From: Streptomyces wedmorensis
GTDB taxonomy: Bacteria; Actinomycetota; Actinomycetes; Streptomycetales; Streptomycetaceae
DNA length: 64,000 bases
Direction: 5' to 3'
Assembly (NCBI RefSeq): GCF_000716445.1
Contig: NZ_JNWK01000006.1
Span: 124,001-188,000 of the forward strand
The notes beneath the pieces were generated by a model. That model ran no database searches, was not told the origin of the DNA, and saw only the letters and a list, made by a program, of their open reading frames with translations. The translations under genes and the position numbers were made by a program. Shown here piece by piece: positions 29,989 to 38,210 of this stretch. The first letter of the stretch is position 1; every line of letters starts with the position of its first letter.

Positions 29989-30645
29989 ATGCGCATCGTC
30001 ATCGCTGGAGGACACGGACGGATCGCCCTGCGCCTGGAGAGGCTGCTCTCGCACGCCGGGCACGAGGTCGCGGGGATCATCCGCAAACCGGAACAGGGCA
30101 ACGACCTGCGGGAGGCGGGCGCCGAGCCCGTCGTCCTCGACCTGGAGTCGGCGTCGGTCGAGATGGTCGCCGCCGTCCTCCAGGGCGCCGACGCGGCCGT
30201 CTTCGCGGCCGGCGCGGGGCCGGGCAGCGGCGCGGCCCGCAAGGAGACGGTGGACCGCGCGGCCGCGGTGCTCTTCGCCGACGCGGCGGAACGGGCGGGC
30301 GTCCGCCGCTACCTGGTCGTCTCCTCGATGGGCGCGGACGCGCGACACCCGGGCGACCAGGTCTTCGACGCCTACCTCCGCGCCAAGGGCGCCGCCGACG
30401 ACGACATCCGCGCCCGTACGGCCCTGAACTGGACGATCCTGCGCCCCGGCTCCCTCACCGACGACGCCGGCACGGGCCTGGTCCGGCTGGAGGCCCACAC
30501 GGGCCGCGGCCCGGTCCCCCGCGACGACGTCGCCGCCGCCCTCGCCGAACTCCTCGACACCCCCGCGACCGCCGGCCTCACCCTCGAACTGATCGCGGGC
30601 TCGACCCCGCTCTCCGTCGCCGTGAAGGCCGTCGCCGGCAACTGA
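29989..30645 (+). CDS. NAD(P)-binding SDR-like oxidoreductase
   Basis: A 218-residue Rossmann protein from ATG 29989; a GTG six bases earlier is also in frame and overlaps the previous stop. It has MRIVIAGGHGRIALRLERLL, GHEVAGIIRKPEQ, DAAVFAAGAGPGS, VRRYLVVSSMGAD and TILRPGSLTDDAGTG, the layout of atypical SDRs that bind a dinucleotide and lack a classical active-site Tyr-Lys pair (here VFDAYLRAKGAAD may supply one). It is probably in an operon with the amidohydrolase. The substrate is unknown. Confidence 0.78.
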   Translation: MRIVIAGGHGRIALRLERLLSHAGHEVAGIIRKPEQGNDLREAGAEPVVLDLESASVEMVAAVLQGADAAVFAAGAGPGSGAARKETVDRAAAVLFADAAERAGVRRYLVVSSMGADARHPGDQVFDAYLRAKGAADDDIRARTALNWTILRPGSLTDDAGTGLVRLEAHTGRGPVPRDDVAAALAELLDTPATAGLTLELIAGSTPLSVAVKAVAGN

Positions 30646-30672
30646 GCCGGTCTCCTCCCCCGGAAACGAGTG

Positions 30673-30706
30673 AAGGCCCCCGGTGCAAGCACCGGGGGCC
30701 TTCTTC
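30673..30706. terminator. Bidirectional terminator between the SDR gene and tRNA-Tyr
   Basis: AAGGCCCCCGGTG (30673-30685) pairs with CACCGGGGGCCTT (30690-30702) around a CAAG loop, then TCTTC. It lies 28 bases past the SDR stop and eight bases past the tRNA-Tyr 3' end on the opposite strand. Confidence 0.83.
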
Positions 30707-30709
30707 ACG

Positions 30710-30791
30710 TGGCGACGCCAGGATTCGAACCTGGGTAGGCTAAGCCGACGGATTTACAGTCCGCTCCCATTGGCCACTCGGGCACATCGCC
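30710..30791 (-). tRNA. tRNA-Tyr (anticodon GTA)
   Basis: An 82-base class II tRNA. The acceptor stem GGCGATG pairs with CGTCGCC through one T-G pair, the anticodon loop is CTGTAAA with GTA, the variable arm CGTCGGCTTAGCC is long, and the T arm is ACCCAGGTTCGAATCCTGG. The discriminator is A and CCA is not encoded. Confidence 0.95.
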
Positions 30792-30962
30792 ATGGGTTGC
30801 TGCCTTGGTTTCCCGCTTTTCGGCGGTGTTCCGTGGCAACGACGTAAACAATACCTGATCCCGGGGGGTGGTTCGCCACCTGGTTGATCAGCGGTTCGGA
30901 GCGTGGCGAAGCCCTAGGCTTTGGGCTGTACCCCACAGCACCCGAACAAGGAGCCACGAGTC

Positions 30963-31454
30963 ATGGCCGACTCCAGTTTCGACATCGTGTCCAAGGTCGA
31001 GCGGCAGGAGGTCGACAACGCCCTCAACCAGGCCGTGAAGGAGATCTCGCAGCGCTACGACTTCAAGGGAACCAACGCCTCGATCTCCTGGTCGGGCGAG
31101 AAGATCCTGATGCAGGCGAGCGGCGAGGAGCGCGTCCTGGCGATCCTCGACATCTTCCAGACCAAGCTGATCAAGCGCGGGATCTCGCTGAAGTCGCTGG
31201 ACGTCGAGGGCGACCCGCAGCTGTCCGGCAAGGAGTACAAGCTCTTCGCCTCGGTGCAGGAGGGCATCTCGCAGGAGAACGCCAAGAAGGTCGCGAAGGC
31301 CATCCGGGACGAGGGCCCGAAGGGCGTCAAGGCGCAGGTGCAGGGCGACGAGCTGCGGGTCAGCTCGAAGAGCCGGGACGACCTGCAGGCCGTGCAGGCG
31401 CTGCTCAAGGGCAAGGACTTCGACTTCGCGATCCAGTTCGTGAACTACCGCTGA
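30963..31454 (+). CDS. yajQ: YajQ family protein (UPF0234), nucleotide-binding
   Basis: A 163-residue protein from ATG 30963 ([24 protein letters not shown]). The family core is complete: [61 protein letters not shown] and [21 protein letters not shown]. YajQ proteins have two ferredoxin-like domains and bind RNA, GTP/ATP or, in some bacteria, cyclic di-GMP. The role in streptomycetes is not settled. It stands alone, divergent from tRNA-Tyr. Confidence 0.95.
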   Translation: MADSSFDIVSKVERQEVDNALNQAVKEISQRYDFKGTNASISWSGEKILMQASGEERVLAILDIFQTKLIKRGISLKSLDVEGDPQLSGKEYKLFASVQEGISQENAKKVAKAIRDEGPKGVKAQVQGDELRVSSKSRDDLQAVQALLKGKDFDFAIQFVNYR

Positions 31455-31559
31455 CCTGGTAGCGGGTCGTGAGGGCCGTGTCCGAATACCGCCGGCCGGG
31501 AGTTCGGCGGGCCCCGCACACTGGGTCGTGAGAGACCCGTGCGGGGAGAGGAACCAGTC

Positions 31560-32057
31560 ATGACCGTGTACGCGTACGTCGACGGCCCCCTGGGCGAGAT
31601 GCTGCTGGTCGGGCGGCTCGCCGAAGGGGGCCGTGCCGCGTTGCGCTCACTGTCCCTGCCGGGGCAGAAGGGCGCGGTCGAGGTCGAGGACGGCTGGACG
31701 CACGCGCCCGGGGCGTTCGAGGAGGTCGCCGGGCAGCTGGGCGAGTACTTCGCGGGCCGCCGGGACCGGTTCGACCTGGCGCTCGCGACGGACGGCGGCA
31801 CCGCGTTCCAGCGGCGGGTCTGGGCGGCGCTGGACGAGATCCCGTACGGGACCACCGTGTCGTACGGGGAGATCGCCCGCCGGGTCGGCTCGGCCGGGGC
31901 CGGGGTGCGGGCGGTGGGGACCGCGATCGGGCGCAATCCGCTGCTCGTGGTGCGGCCCTGTCACCGGGTGGTCGGGGCCGACGGGAGCCTGCGCGGGTAC
32001 GCGGCGGGGCTTGAGCGCAAGGAGCGGCTGCTCGGCCTCGAAGGGGCCGGGGTGTGA
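31560..32057 (+). CDS. ogt: Methylated-DNA--protein-cysteine S-methyltransferase
   Basis: A 165-residue protein from ATG 31560, with GGGAGAGGAA upstream. It has the N-terminal ribonuclease-like domain, then TAFQRRVWAALDEIPYGTTVSYGEIARRVG (helix-turn-helix DNA-binding part) and VRPCHRVVGADGSLRGYAAGLERKERLL, with the methyl-accepting Cys134 in PCHR. It transfers the methyl group of O6-methylguanine to itself and is used once. Its stop overlaps the alkB-like GTG by four bases, giving an alkylation-repair operon. Confidence 0.93.
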   Translation: MTVYAYVDGPLGEMLLVGRLAEGGRAALRSLSLPGQKGAVEVEDGWTHAPGAFEEVAGQLGEYFAGRRDRFDLALATDGGTAFQRRVWAALDEIPYGTTVSYGEIARRVGSAGAGVRAVGTAIGRNPLLVVRPCHRVVGADGSLRGYAAGLERKERLLGLEGAGV

Positions 32058-32683
32058 CCGAGGGGCTCTTCCCCCGCGAGCGGGCCGTGATCGCGCCCGG
32101 GGCCGTGCACGTGCCGGGGTGGCTTCCGCTCGCGCGGCAGCGGGAGTTGGTGGAGGCCTGCCGGGAGTGGGGGCGGGGGCCCGTGCCGTACCGGCAGACG
32201 GTGCTGCCGGGCGGGGGCGTCATGTCGGTGCGGTCGCTGTGTCTGGGCCGGTCGTGGGTGCCGTACCGCTATCTCGACTCCGTCGGCGTCGAACTGCCCG
32301 GCTGGCTGGCGGCCTTGGGCCGGGAGGCGCTGGTGGAGGCGTACGGGGAGGACGGCGGTTTCGATCCCGACACGGCGCTCGTGAACTTCTACGCGCCCGG
32401 GGCGCGGATGGGCATGCACCAGGACCGGGAGGAGCGTTCGGGTGCGCCGGTGGTGTCGTTGAGCCTCGGGGACCGGTGCGTCTTCCGGTTCGGGAACGAG
32501 GAGAACCGCGGGCGGCCCTACCAGGACGTCGAGCTGGCCTCCGGTGACCTCTTCGTCTTCGGCGGGGCGTCGCGGTGGGTCCACCACGGGGTGCCCCGCG
32601 TCCACCCGGGGACGGCCGAGCCGGCGCTCGGCCTGGTGGGGCGGCTGAACATCACCCTGAGGGAGACCGGTCTCTCCTCGTGA
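32054..32683 (+). CDS. alkB: Alkylated-DNA dioxygenase, AlkB type
   Basis: A 209-residue 2-oxoglutarate/Fe(II) dioxygenase starting at GTG 32054 inside the end of ogt. The iron ligands are His122 and Asp124 in MGMHQDREE and a histidine in RWVHHGV (177 or 178); Arg197 in GRLNITLR binds 2-oxoglutarate. ALVNFYAPGARMG and VVSLSLGDRCVFRFG are typical AlkB strands. The enzyme oxidises methyl groups off 1-methyladenine and 3-methylcytosine and so complements the upstream methyltransferase. No Ada regulator is present in the window. Confidence 0.92.
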   Translation: MTEGLFPRERAVIAPGAVHVPGWLPLARQRELVEACREWGRGPVPYRQTVLPGGGVMSVRSLCLGRSWVPYRYLDSVGVELPGWLAALGREALVEAYGEDGGFDPDTALVNFYAPGARMGMHQDREERSGAPVVSLSLGDRCVFRFGNEENRGRPYQDVELASGDLFVFGGASRWVHHGVPRVHPGTAEPALGLVGRLNITLRETGLSS

Positions 32684-32707
32684 CGTCGAGCCCCTAGTGT
32701 GCGGGGC

Positions 32708-33946
32708 ATGACAGAGGAACTGCGCCGGTCGCTCGGCGGCTTCGACGCGGTCGTGATCGGGCTCGGTTCGATGGTGGGGGCCGGGATCTTCGTGGCGCTC
32801 GGGCCGGCGGCGGACGCGGCCGGATCGGGGGCCGGGCTGCTGTGGGCGCTCGGGGTGGCGGCCGTCGTCGCGTACGCCAACGCCATGGCGTCGGCTCGGC
32901 TCGCCGCCCGCTATCCGGCTTCCGGCGGCACATACGTTTACGGTCGCGAACGCCTTGGGTCGTTCTGGGGGTACCTGGCGGGCTGGGCGTTCGTGATCGG
33001 CAAGACGGCCTCGTGCGCGGCGATGGCGCTGACGGTCGGGGCGTACGTGTGGCCGGAGCAGGCGCACGCGGTGGCGGTCGCCGCCGTGGTGGCCATGACT
33101 GCCGTCAACTACACCGGAGTTCAGAAGTCCGCACTGGTCACCCGGGCCGTCGTGGCGGTGGTGCTCGCGGTGCTCGCCGCCGTGGTCGTGGTGTGCGCGG
33201 GGGCCGGTGAGGTCGCGCGCGTCTCCCCCGGCGGCGAGCTCACGGCGGGCGGGGTGCTCCAGGCGGCGGGTTTGCTCTTCTTCGCGTTCGCGGGGTACGC
33301 GCGGATCGCCACGCTCGGCGAGGAGGTCCGGGACCCGGCCCGCACGATCCCCCGGGCGGTGCCGGTGGCGCTCGGGATCACGCTGGCCGTCTACGGGCTC
33401 GTCGCGTTGAGCGTGCTCGCCGTGCTCGGCCCGGCGGCCCTCGCCCACTCCCCCGCACCGCTGGCCGACGCGGCACGCGCGGCGGACGCCGGGTGGCTGG
33501 TGCCGGTCGTGACGGTGGGCGCGGCGGTCGCCGCGCTCGGCTCGCTGCTCTCGCTGATCCTCGGGGTGTCGCGCACGACCCTGGCGATGGCCAGGGACGG
33601 CTATCTGCCGGACGCGCTCGCCGCCGTGCACCCGCGCTTCCACGTGCCGCACCGGGCGGAGGTCGCGGTGGGCGCGGTGGTGGCCGTGGTGGCCGCGACG
33701 GCGGACGTGCGGGGCGCGATCGGCTTCTCGTCCTTCGGCGTGCTCGTCTACTACGGCATCGCGAACGCCTCCGCCTGGACCCTCGGCGGCCGCGAGCGGC
33801 CGCTCGCCGCGCTCGGGCTCGCCGGGTGCGGGGCGCTCGCGTTCGCCCTGCCGCTGGGGTCCGTCCTCGCGGGCTCCGGGGTCGTCGCGGCCGGGGTGGT
33901 GGCGTGGGCCGTCAGCCGAGGACGAGCCGTACCCCCGCGGCGGTGA
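32708..33946 (+). CDS. APC-superfamily amino-acid permease
   Basis: A 412-residue membrane protein from ATG 32708, with about 12 hydrophobic segments. The first helix carries the substrate-binding motif GLGSMVGAGIFVALGP, and YANAMASARLAARYPASGGTYVYGRERLG follows as in cationic/neutral amino-acid exchangers. The late LSLILGVSRTTLAMARDGYLPDALAAVHPRFHVPHRAEV is also family-typical. It takes up or exchanges amino acids or amines; the substrate is unknown. It starts 24 bases after alkB and may be cotranscribed. Its 3' end overlaps the convergent frameshifted gene by 35 bases. Confidence 0.88.
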   Translation: MTEELRRSLGGFDAVVIGLGSMVGAGIFVALGPAADAAGSGAGLLWALGVAAVVAYANAMASARLAARYPASGGTYVYGRERLGSFWGYLAGWAFVIGKTASCAAMALTVGAYVWPEQAHAVAVAAVVAMTAVNYTGVQKSALVTRAVVAVVLAVLAAVVVVCAGAGEVARVSPGGELTAGGVLQAAGLLFFAFAGYARIATLGEEVRDPARTIPRAVPVALGITLAVYGLVALSVLAVLGPAALAHSPAPLADAARAADAGWLVPVVTVGAAVAALGSLLSLILGVSRTTLAMARDGYLPDALAAVHPRFHVPHRAEVAVGAVVAVVAATADVRGAIGFSSFGVLVYYGIANASAWTLGGRERPLAALGLAGCGALAFALPLGSVLAGSGVVAAGVVAWAVSRGRAVPPRR

Positions 33947-34761
33947 GGCCGTCGGCGAGCTCCCCGAAGGTGGGCGGGCGGCCTTCCGCGTAGGGCAGGA
34001 CGCCGAGGCAGCGGCGGGCCACCTCGGCCCGCCGCCGGACCAGGGTGGTGCCGGCGAGCAGCTCGCCGATCGCCCGGGGCGCGCCGGTGAACCGCCGCCA
34101 GGTGCCGGGTTCGGCGGGCCGGGCGTGCCGCCACAGCTCCCAGACCTCCCGGACGGGGTGCGGCACGAGTCCCTCCCGGGGGAAGGCCACGGTGAGGTCG
34201 ACGAGGTCGTGGGCGCGGGGCGACGCGTCCCAGCCGGTGATGCGACCGGCCGCGGCCTCGTGGTGCACGCTCCCGAGCACGTCGAGGACCTGGTAGCGGA
34301 CGGCCTCGGGCTCCGGCGCCCCGGCGGCGAGGGCGTCGCGCAGCCCGCCGCGCGGCGAGCAGCCGACGAAGGTGACGTCGGTGTGGGTCCGCTCCGCCGG
34401 TTCCGGGGGCGAGACGCGGACGAGGTTTCCGCAGGGGACGGCGGGGGGCGCCGGTGTACGACCTGCGGGGGCCGTCGGCCGACTCGACGGTCACGACGTC
34501 GCCGCGCGCGCCGAGGACCCTGACGCCCGTGAAGCACCAGGCGAGGCCGTCGGGGGTCCGGACGTGGAGGGTGCCGAGCGGGGCGGTGCCCTCCACGACG
34601 GCCTGGGTGACGGCCCTGGCCAGCTCGCCGCGCGGTTCGCAGCCGCGGACCTCGTGGACGGGGCGCGGCGGCGGGACGGGCTCCCCGTACAGGCCGTCGA
34701 CGTCCTTGCAGAGCGCGACGGCGTACAGGCCGGAGAGGAGGGCGTACCTGGGGTTCCGCAC
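33912..34761 (-). pseudogene. Hypothetical gene broken by a +1 frameshift in a C6 tract
   Basis: Two adjacent frames form one protein if one base is removed. From GTG 34761 the first frame reads MRNPRYALLSGLYAVALCKDV to SADGPRRSYTGAP, then becomes Arg/Pro nonsense. Dropping one C of the six at 34443-34448 (coding strand) continues smoothly as AVPCGNLVRVSPPEPAERTHTDV, VGCSPRGGLRDALAAG, VLDVLGSVHHEAAAGRITGWD and on to ADGLTAAGVRLVLG at 33912. The joined product would be about 282 residues. No family is recognised; it is soluble and mixed alpha/beta. It follows yccF by nine bases and is probably in that operon. It may be a true mutation, a slippage site or a sequencing error. Confidence 0.8.
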
Positions 34762-34770
34762 GGCGGGCCC

Positions 34771-35178
34771 TCAGCGGGCCTGGTAGCCGTACGCGCCGTG
34801 CGCCTGGTCCGTGGGGACGATCTCCTTGCCGAGGGGCAGCAGGGAGACGGGGATCATCTTGAAGTTGGCGATGCCGAGCGGGATGCCGATGATCGTGATG
34901 CAGAGGGCGATGCCGGTGGTGATGTGGCCGAGGGCGAGCCACCAGCCCGCGAGGATCAGCCAGAGGACGTTGCCGACGCACGAGGGGGCGCCCGCGTCGT
35001 GGCGGTCGACGACCGTGTGCCCGAACGGCCAGAGGGCGTAGATGCCGATGCGGAACGCGGCGAGTCCGAAGGGGATGCCGATGATCGTGATGCAGAGCAG
35101 GACGCCCGCGAGCATGTAGCCCAGGAACATCCAGAATCCGCACAGGATCAGCCATATGACGTTGAGGATTGTCTTCAC
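34771..35178 (-). CDS. yccF: YccF domain membrane protein
   Basis: A 135-residue protein from GTG 35178, overlapping the stop of the protease gene by four bases (GTGA). Two copies of the YccF unit are seen: [33 protein letters not shown] at the start and [33 protein letters not shown] from about residue 69. Each is an amphipathic helix followed by a membrane hairpin. The function of YccF proteins is not firmly known; they are small inner-membrane proteins. Coupling to an HtpX-type protease hints at a shared membrane quality-control role, which is inference. Confidence 0.87.
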   Translation of the reverse strand: MKTILNVIWLILCGFWMFLGYMLAGVLLCITIIGIPFGLAAFRIGIYALWPFGHTVVDRHDAGAPSCVGNVLWLILAGWWLALGHITTGIALCITIIGIPLGIANFKMIPVSLLPLGKEIVPTDQAHGAYGYQAR

Positions 35179-36038
35179 GGGCGGCGACCTGCCATCTGTT
35201 CGAGCCGGGCGATGCGCTCGGCCATCGGCGGATGGGTGGAGAACATCCTGGAGAGGCCCTGTCCGGGCCGGAAGGGGTTCGCGATCATCATGTGGCTCGC
35301 CGTCTCGATCCTGGGTTCGGGCGGCAGCGGCAGCTGCTTGGTGCCGGCCTCCAGCTTCCGCAGCGCGCTGGCGAGGGCGAGCGGGTCTCCGGTGAGCTGG
35401 GCTCCGGAGACGTCGGCCTCGTACTCCCGGGAGCGGGAGATGGCGAGCTGGATGACGGAGGCGGCGATCGGGCCGAGGATGAGGACCAGCAGGTAGCCGA
35501 GGATGCCGGGGCCGTCGTCGTCGCTGGAGCGGCCGACCGGGATCAGCCAGGCGAAGTTGACCAGGAACATGATCACGGAGGCGAGTGCTCCGGCGACCGA
35601 GGAGATCAGGATGTCCCGGTTGTAGACGTGGCTCAGCTCGTGGCCGATGACCCCGCGCAGCTCGCGCTCGTCGAGGATCGCGAGGATGCCCTCGGTGCAG
35701 CAGACGGCGGCGTTGCGCGGGTTGCGGCCGGTGGCGAAGGCGTTCGGCGCCTGGGTCGGCGAGATGTAGAGCCGGGGCATGGGCTGGCGGGCCTGTGTGG
35801 AGAGCTCGCGCACCATGCGGTAGAGCGCCGGCGCCTCGAACTCGCTGACGGGGCGGGCGCGCATGGCCCGCAGCGCCAGCTTGTCGCTGTTCCAGTACGC
35901 GTACGCGTTGGTGCCGAGCGCCACGACGAGCGCGACGATCAGCCCCGTACGCCCGAAGAAGCTGCCGATGACGATGATGAGGGCCGAGAGCCCTCCGAGG
36001 AGTACGGCGGTCCTCAGCCCGTTGTGCCGGCGGTGCAC
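35175..36038 (-). CDS. htpX: M48-family membrane zinc metalloprotease, HtpX-like
   Basis: A 287-residue protein. I chose GTG 36038 ([16 protein letters not shown]) with GGAGGG upstream, because the longer frame adds a Pro/Gly-rich stretch with no family likeness. TM helices lie at about 9-46 and 143-200. The zinc site is HELSH at 133-137, with the third ligand in REYEAD (Glu207). [27 protein letters not shown] is the HtpX signature. HtpX degrades misfolded membrane proteins together with FtsH. It is followed by yccF in the same operon. Confidence 0.92.
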   Translation of the reverse strand: MHRRHNGLRTAVLLGGLSALIIVIGSFFGRTGLIVALVVALGTNAYAYWNSDKLALRAMRARPVSEFEAPALYRMVRELSTQARQPMPRLYISPTQAPNAFATGRNPRNAAVCCTEGILAILDERELRGVIGHELSHVYNRDILISSVAGALASVIMFLVNFAWLIPVGRSSDDDGPGILGYLLVLILGPIAASVIQLAISRSREYEADVSGAQLTGDPLALASALRKLEAGTKQLPLPPEPRIETASHMMIANPFRPGQGLSRMFSTHPPMAERIARLEQMAGRRP

Positions 36039-36213
36039 GGTACGCCCTCCAAGTGGTGCGGCAGGGGAACCCTTTGCTTCGTGGTGGTCCTCACCCGGAC
36101 TTCGTCCGAAGGAGGGGCCACCTGTCCAGTGGACCCTCCCGTACTGGTCAACGCCAGGCGGGAGGATCGGGTTCCCCGGTCCTCGGGGGGTGCCGTGTAG
36201 GCCGTACGGGTGA

Positions 36214-36663
36214 TCAGCGAGCGGCCGGGATCCTCTCCAGGCCGAGGGCGACGGGCTCGACCTCGCTGGTGCAGTGGGCACAGCGGGAGGCGATGGCGGG
36301 GATCTCGGTGAAGCAGCGGGGGCAGTCGCGCTTCTCCGACTTGGGGTCGGCGGCCTCCGCCTTGGCGAACCTGTCCTGGATCTTCGTCATGGGGACGACG
36401 ATCAGGAAGTACAGGACGGCGGCCGTGATGACGAACGCGATGACGGCGGCGATGGCCAGGCCGTACGGGAAGACCGTGCCCTTGACCTTGAAGCTCGCCT
36501 CGCTGAAGTCGCCGACGGAGCCGGTGGCGAGACCGATGAGCGGGGTGATGAAGGCCTTGCTGAAGCCGGTGACGACGGCCGTGAACGCCGAGCCGACGGC
36601 CAGACCGATGGCCATCGAGACGACGTTCCCGCGAAGTATGAAGTCCTTGAATCCGTTCAGCAC
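36214..36663 (-). CDS. mscL: Large-conductance mechanosensitive channel MscL with C-terminal zinc ribbon
   Basis: A 149-residue protein from GTG 36663, with GAGGAG about ten bases upstream. [34 protein letters not shown] is the MscL N-terminal helix and first TM, and the second TM is about residues 68-92 ([23 protein letters not shown]). The usual cytoplasmic helix follows. Residues 114-131 then form a CPRC-x10-CAHC ribbon not found in the enteric channel. It is a pentameric emergency valve opened by membrane tension on osmotic downshift. It lies 35 bases after nuoN on the same strand. Confidence 0.9.
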   Translation of the reverse strand: MLNGFKDFILRGNVVSMAIGLAVGSAFTAVVTGFSKAFITPLIGLATGSVGDFSEASFKVKGTVFPYGLAIAAVIAFVITAAVLYFLIVVPMTKIQDRFAKAEAADPKSEKRDCPRCFTEIPAIASRCAHCTSEVEPVALGLERIPAAR

Positions 36664-36698
36664 GGGGTGTTGCTCCTCGGTTTTTCTCTGTGGGGGGA

Positions 36699-38210
36699 TC
36701 AGAACAGGGCCGTCGCCGCGAAACGGAGGGCGAACTGGGGGTAGCCCGACAGTACGACTCCGGCGGCGGCGGTCAGCACGATCGCCAGGGTGACCGGCGC
36801 CGGGGCCCGGTGGCGGACCGGCTCCGCGGCCCCTTCCGGCGTGCGGAAGAGCAGAGCGGTCCAGCGCAGGTAGTAGTACAGCCCGATCACGACGTTGACG
36901 GCCATGACCACGGCCAGCCAGCCCAGGCCCGCGTCGACGGCCGCCGAGAAGACGGTCACCTTGGCGAAGAGGCCGATGATACCCGGGGGCAAACCGGCCA
37001 GATTCAGGAGGAAGAACCCGAGGGCGAGGGCCGCGGCGGGGCTGGCCGCGTACAGGCCCCGGTAGTCCGCGAGCCGGTTGCGGGGGTGCGTACGGGCGAC
37101 GAGCGCGACGACCGCGAAGGCACCGAGGTTCACGACGGCGTACATCAGGGCGTACGCGACGGTGGCGCCGATCTGGTCGTCGCCGGAGTACGCGGCCGCG
37201 GCGATCGGCACCAGGAGGTAGCCGGCCTGGGCGACGGAGGACCAGGCGAGCAGCCGGACCGCGCTCCACGCGCGCGTGGAGACCTGACGGAGGGCGGCGA
37301 CGTTGCCGGCGGTCATGGTGAGCGCGGCGAGGACGGCGAGCGCCGGACCCCACACGTCCGCGTACGACGGGAAGGCGACGACCGTCACCAGGATGAGTCC
37401 GGTGAAGCCGACGGCCTTGCCGACCACGGACAGGTAGGCGGCCACGGGCAGCGGGGCGCCCACATAGGTGTCGGGCACCCAGAAGTGGAAGGGGACGGCG
37501 GCCGTCTTGAAGGCGAAGCCGACCAGGGTGAGGGCGACGCCCGCCTCGGCGAGCGTCTGGAGCTGCCCGGGCACGTCGTCGAGGCGCTGGGCGATCTCCG
37601 TGAGGTGCAGGGTGCCGGTCGTCGCGTACACGAAGCTCGCGCCGAGGAGGGTCACGGCGGTCGCGGTGACCGAGGAGAGGAAGAACTTGAGCGCGGCCTC
37701 GCCGGACATGCGGTCGCCGCGCTTGAGGCCGACGAGCGCGAAGGCCGGCAGCGAGGCCACCTCCAGGGCGACCACGAGGGTCGCCAGGTCGCGGGAGGCC
37801 GGCAGCAGCGCGGCACCGGCGGCCGAGGACAGCAGCAGGAACCAGAACTCGCCGGCCGGGAGCTTCTCGCGGGTGTCCGAGAGCGAGAGCAGTGCCGTCA
37901 GGAGCGCGCCGGCCAGGACGAGCAGCTGGATGACGACGGTGAAGTGGTCGGCGGTGTAGCTGCACGCCGACTGCTGGGTGTCGGCGGTGAGGCAGAAGGT
38001 CTCGCGGTCGCCGGCCCGCAGCGGGACGAGGAGGGCGAGCGCGGCGGTCAGGCCGCCGACGGCGGTCCAGCCGAGGAGCTGCTTGCGCTCCGGCGGGACG
38101 AAGAGGTCGGCGACGAGGACGACGAGGGCGACCACGGCCGTGAGGGTCGGGGGCGCGATCGCGAGCCAGTCGACGGACTGGACGAGCGACTCGCTGGCGA
38201 ACGACGTCAC
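36699..38210 (-). CDS. nuoN: NADH-quinone oxidoreductase subunit N
   Basis: A 503-residue antiporter-like subunit from GTG 38210, which overlaps the nuoM stop by four bases. It has about 14 TM segments. Conserved pieces include LVVALEVASLPAFALVGLKRGD (with the key Glu), EAALKFFLSSVTATAVTLLG, GFAFKTAAVPFHFWVPDTYVGAPLPVAAYLSVVGK, AWSSVAQAGYLLV and LNLAGLPPGIIGLFAKVTVF. It is one of three proton-pumping Mrp-like subunits of complex I. It is the last gene of this ten-gene cluster. Confidence 0.95.
   Translation of the reverse strand: MTSFASESLVQSVDWLAIAPPTLTAVVALVVLVADLFVPPERKQLLGWTAVGGLTAALALLVPLRAGDRETFCLTADTQQSACSYTADHFTVVIQLLVLAGALLTALLSLSDTREKLPAGEFWFLLLSSAAGAALLPASRDLATLVVALEVASLPAFALVGLKRGDRMSGEAALKFFLSSVTATAVTLLGASFVYATTGTLHLTEIAQRLDDVPGQLQTLAEAGVALTLVGFAFKTAAVPFHFWVPDTYVGAPLPVAAYLSVVGKAVGFTGLILVTVVAFPSYADVWGPALAVLAALTMTAGNVAALRQVSTRAWSAVRLLAWSSVAQAGYLLVPIAAAAYSGDDQIGATVAYALMYAVVNLGAFAVVALVARTHPRNRLADYRGLYAASPAAALALGFFLLNLAGLPPGIIGLFAKVTVFSAAVDAGLGWLAVVMAVNVVIGLYYYLRWTALLFRTPEGAAEPVRHRAPAPVTLAIVLTAAAGVVLSGYPQFALRFAATALF

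Noticed and set aside
32054..32683. Ada-type fused alkylation response regulator
   Set aside because: The methyltransferase and AlkB genes are separate and no AraC-type DNA-binding domain is encoded in either.
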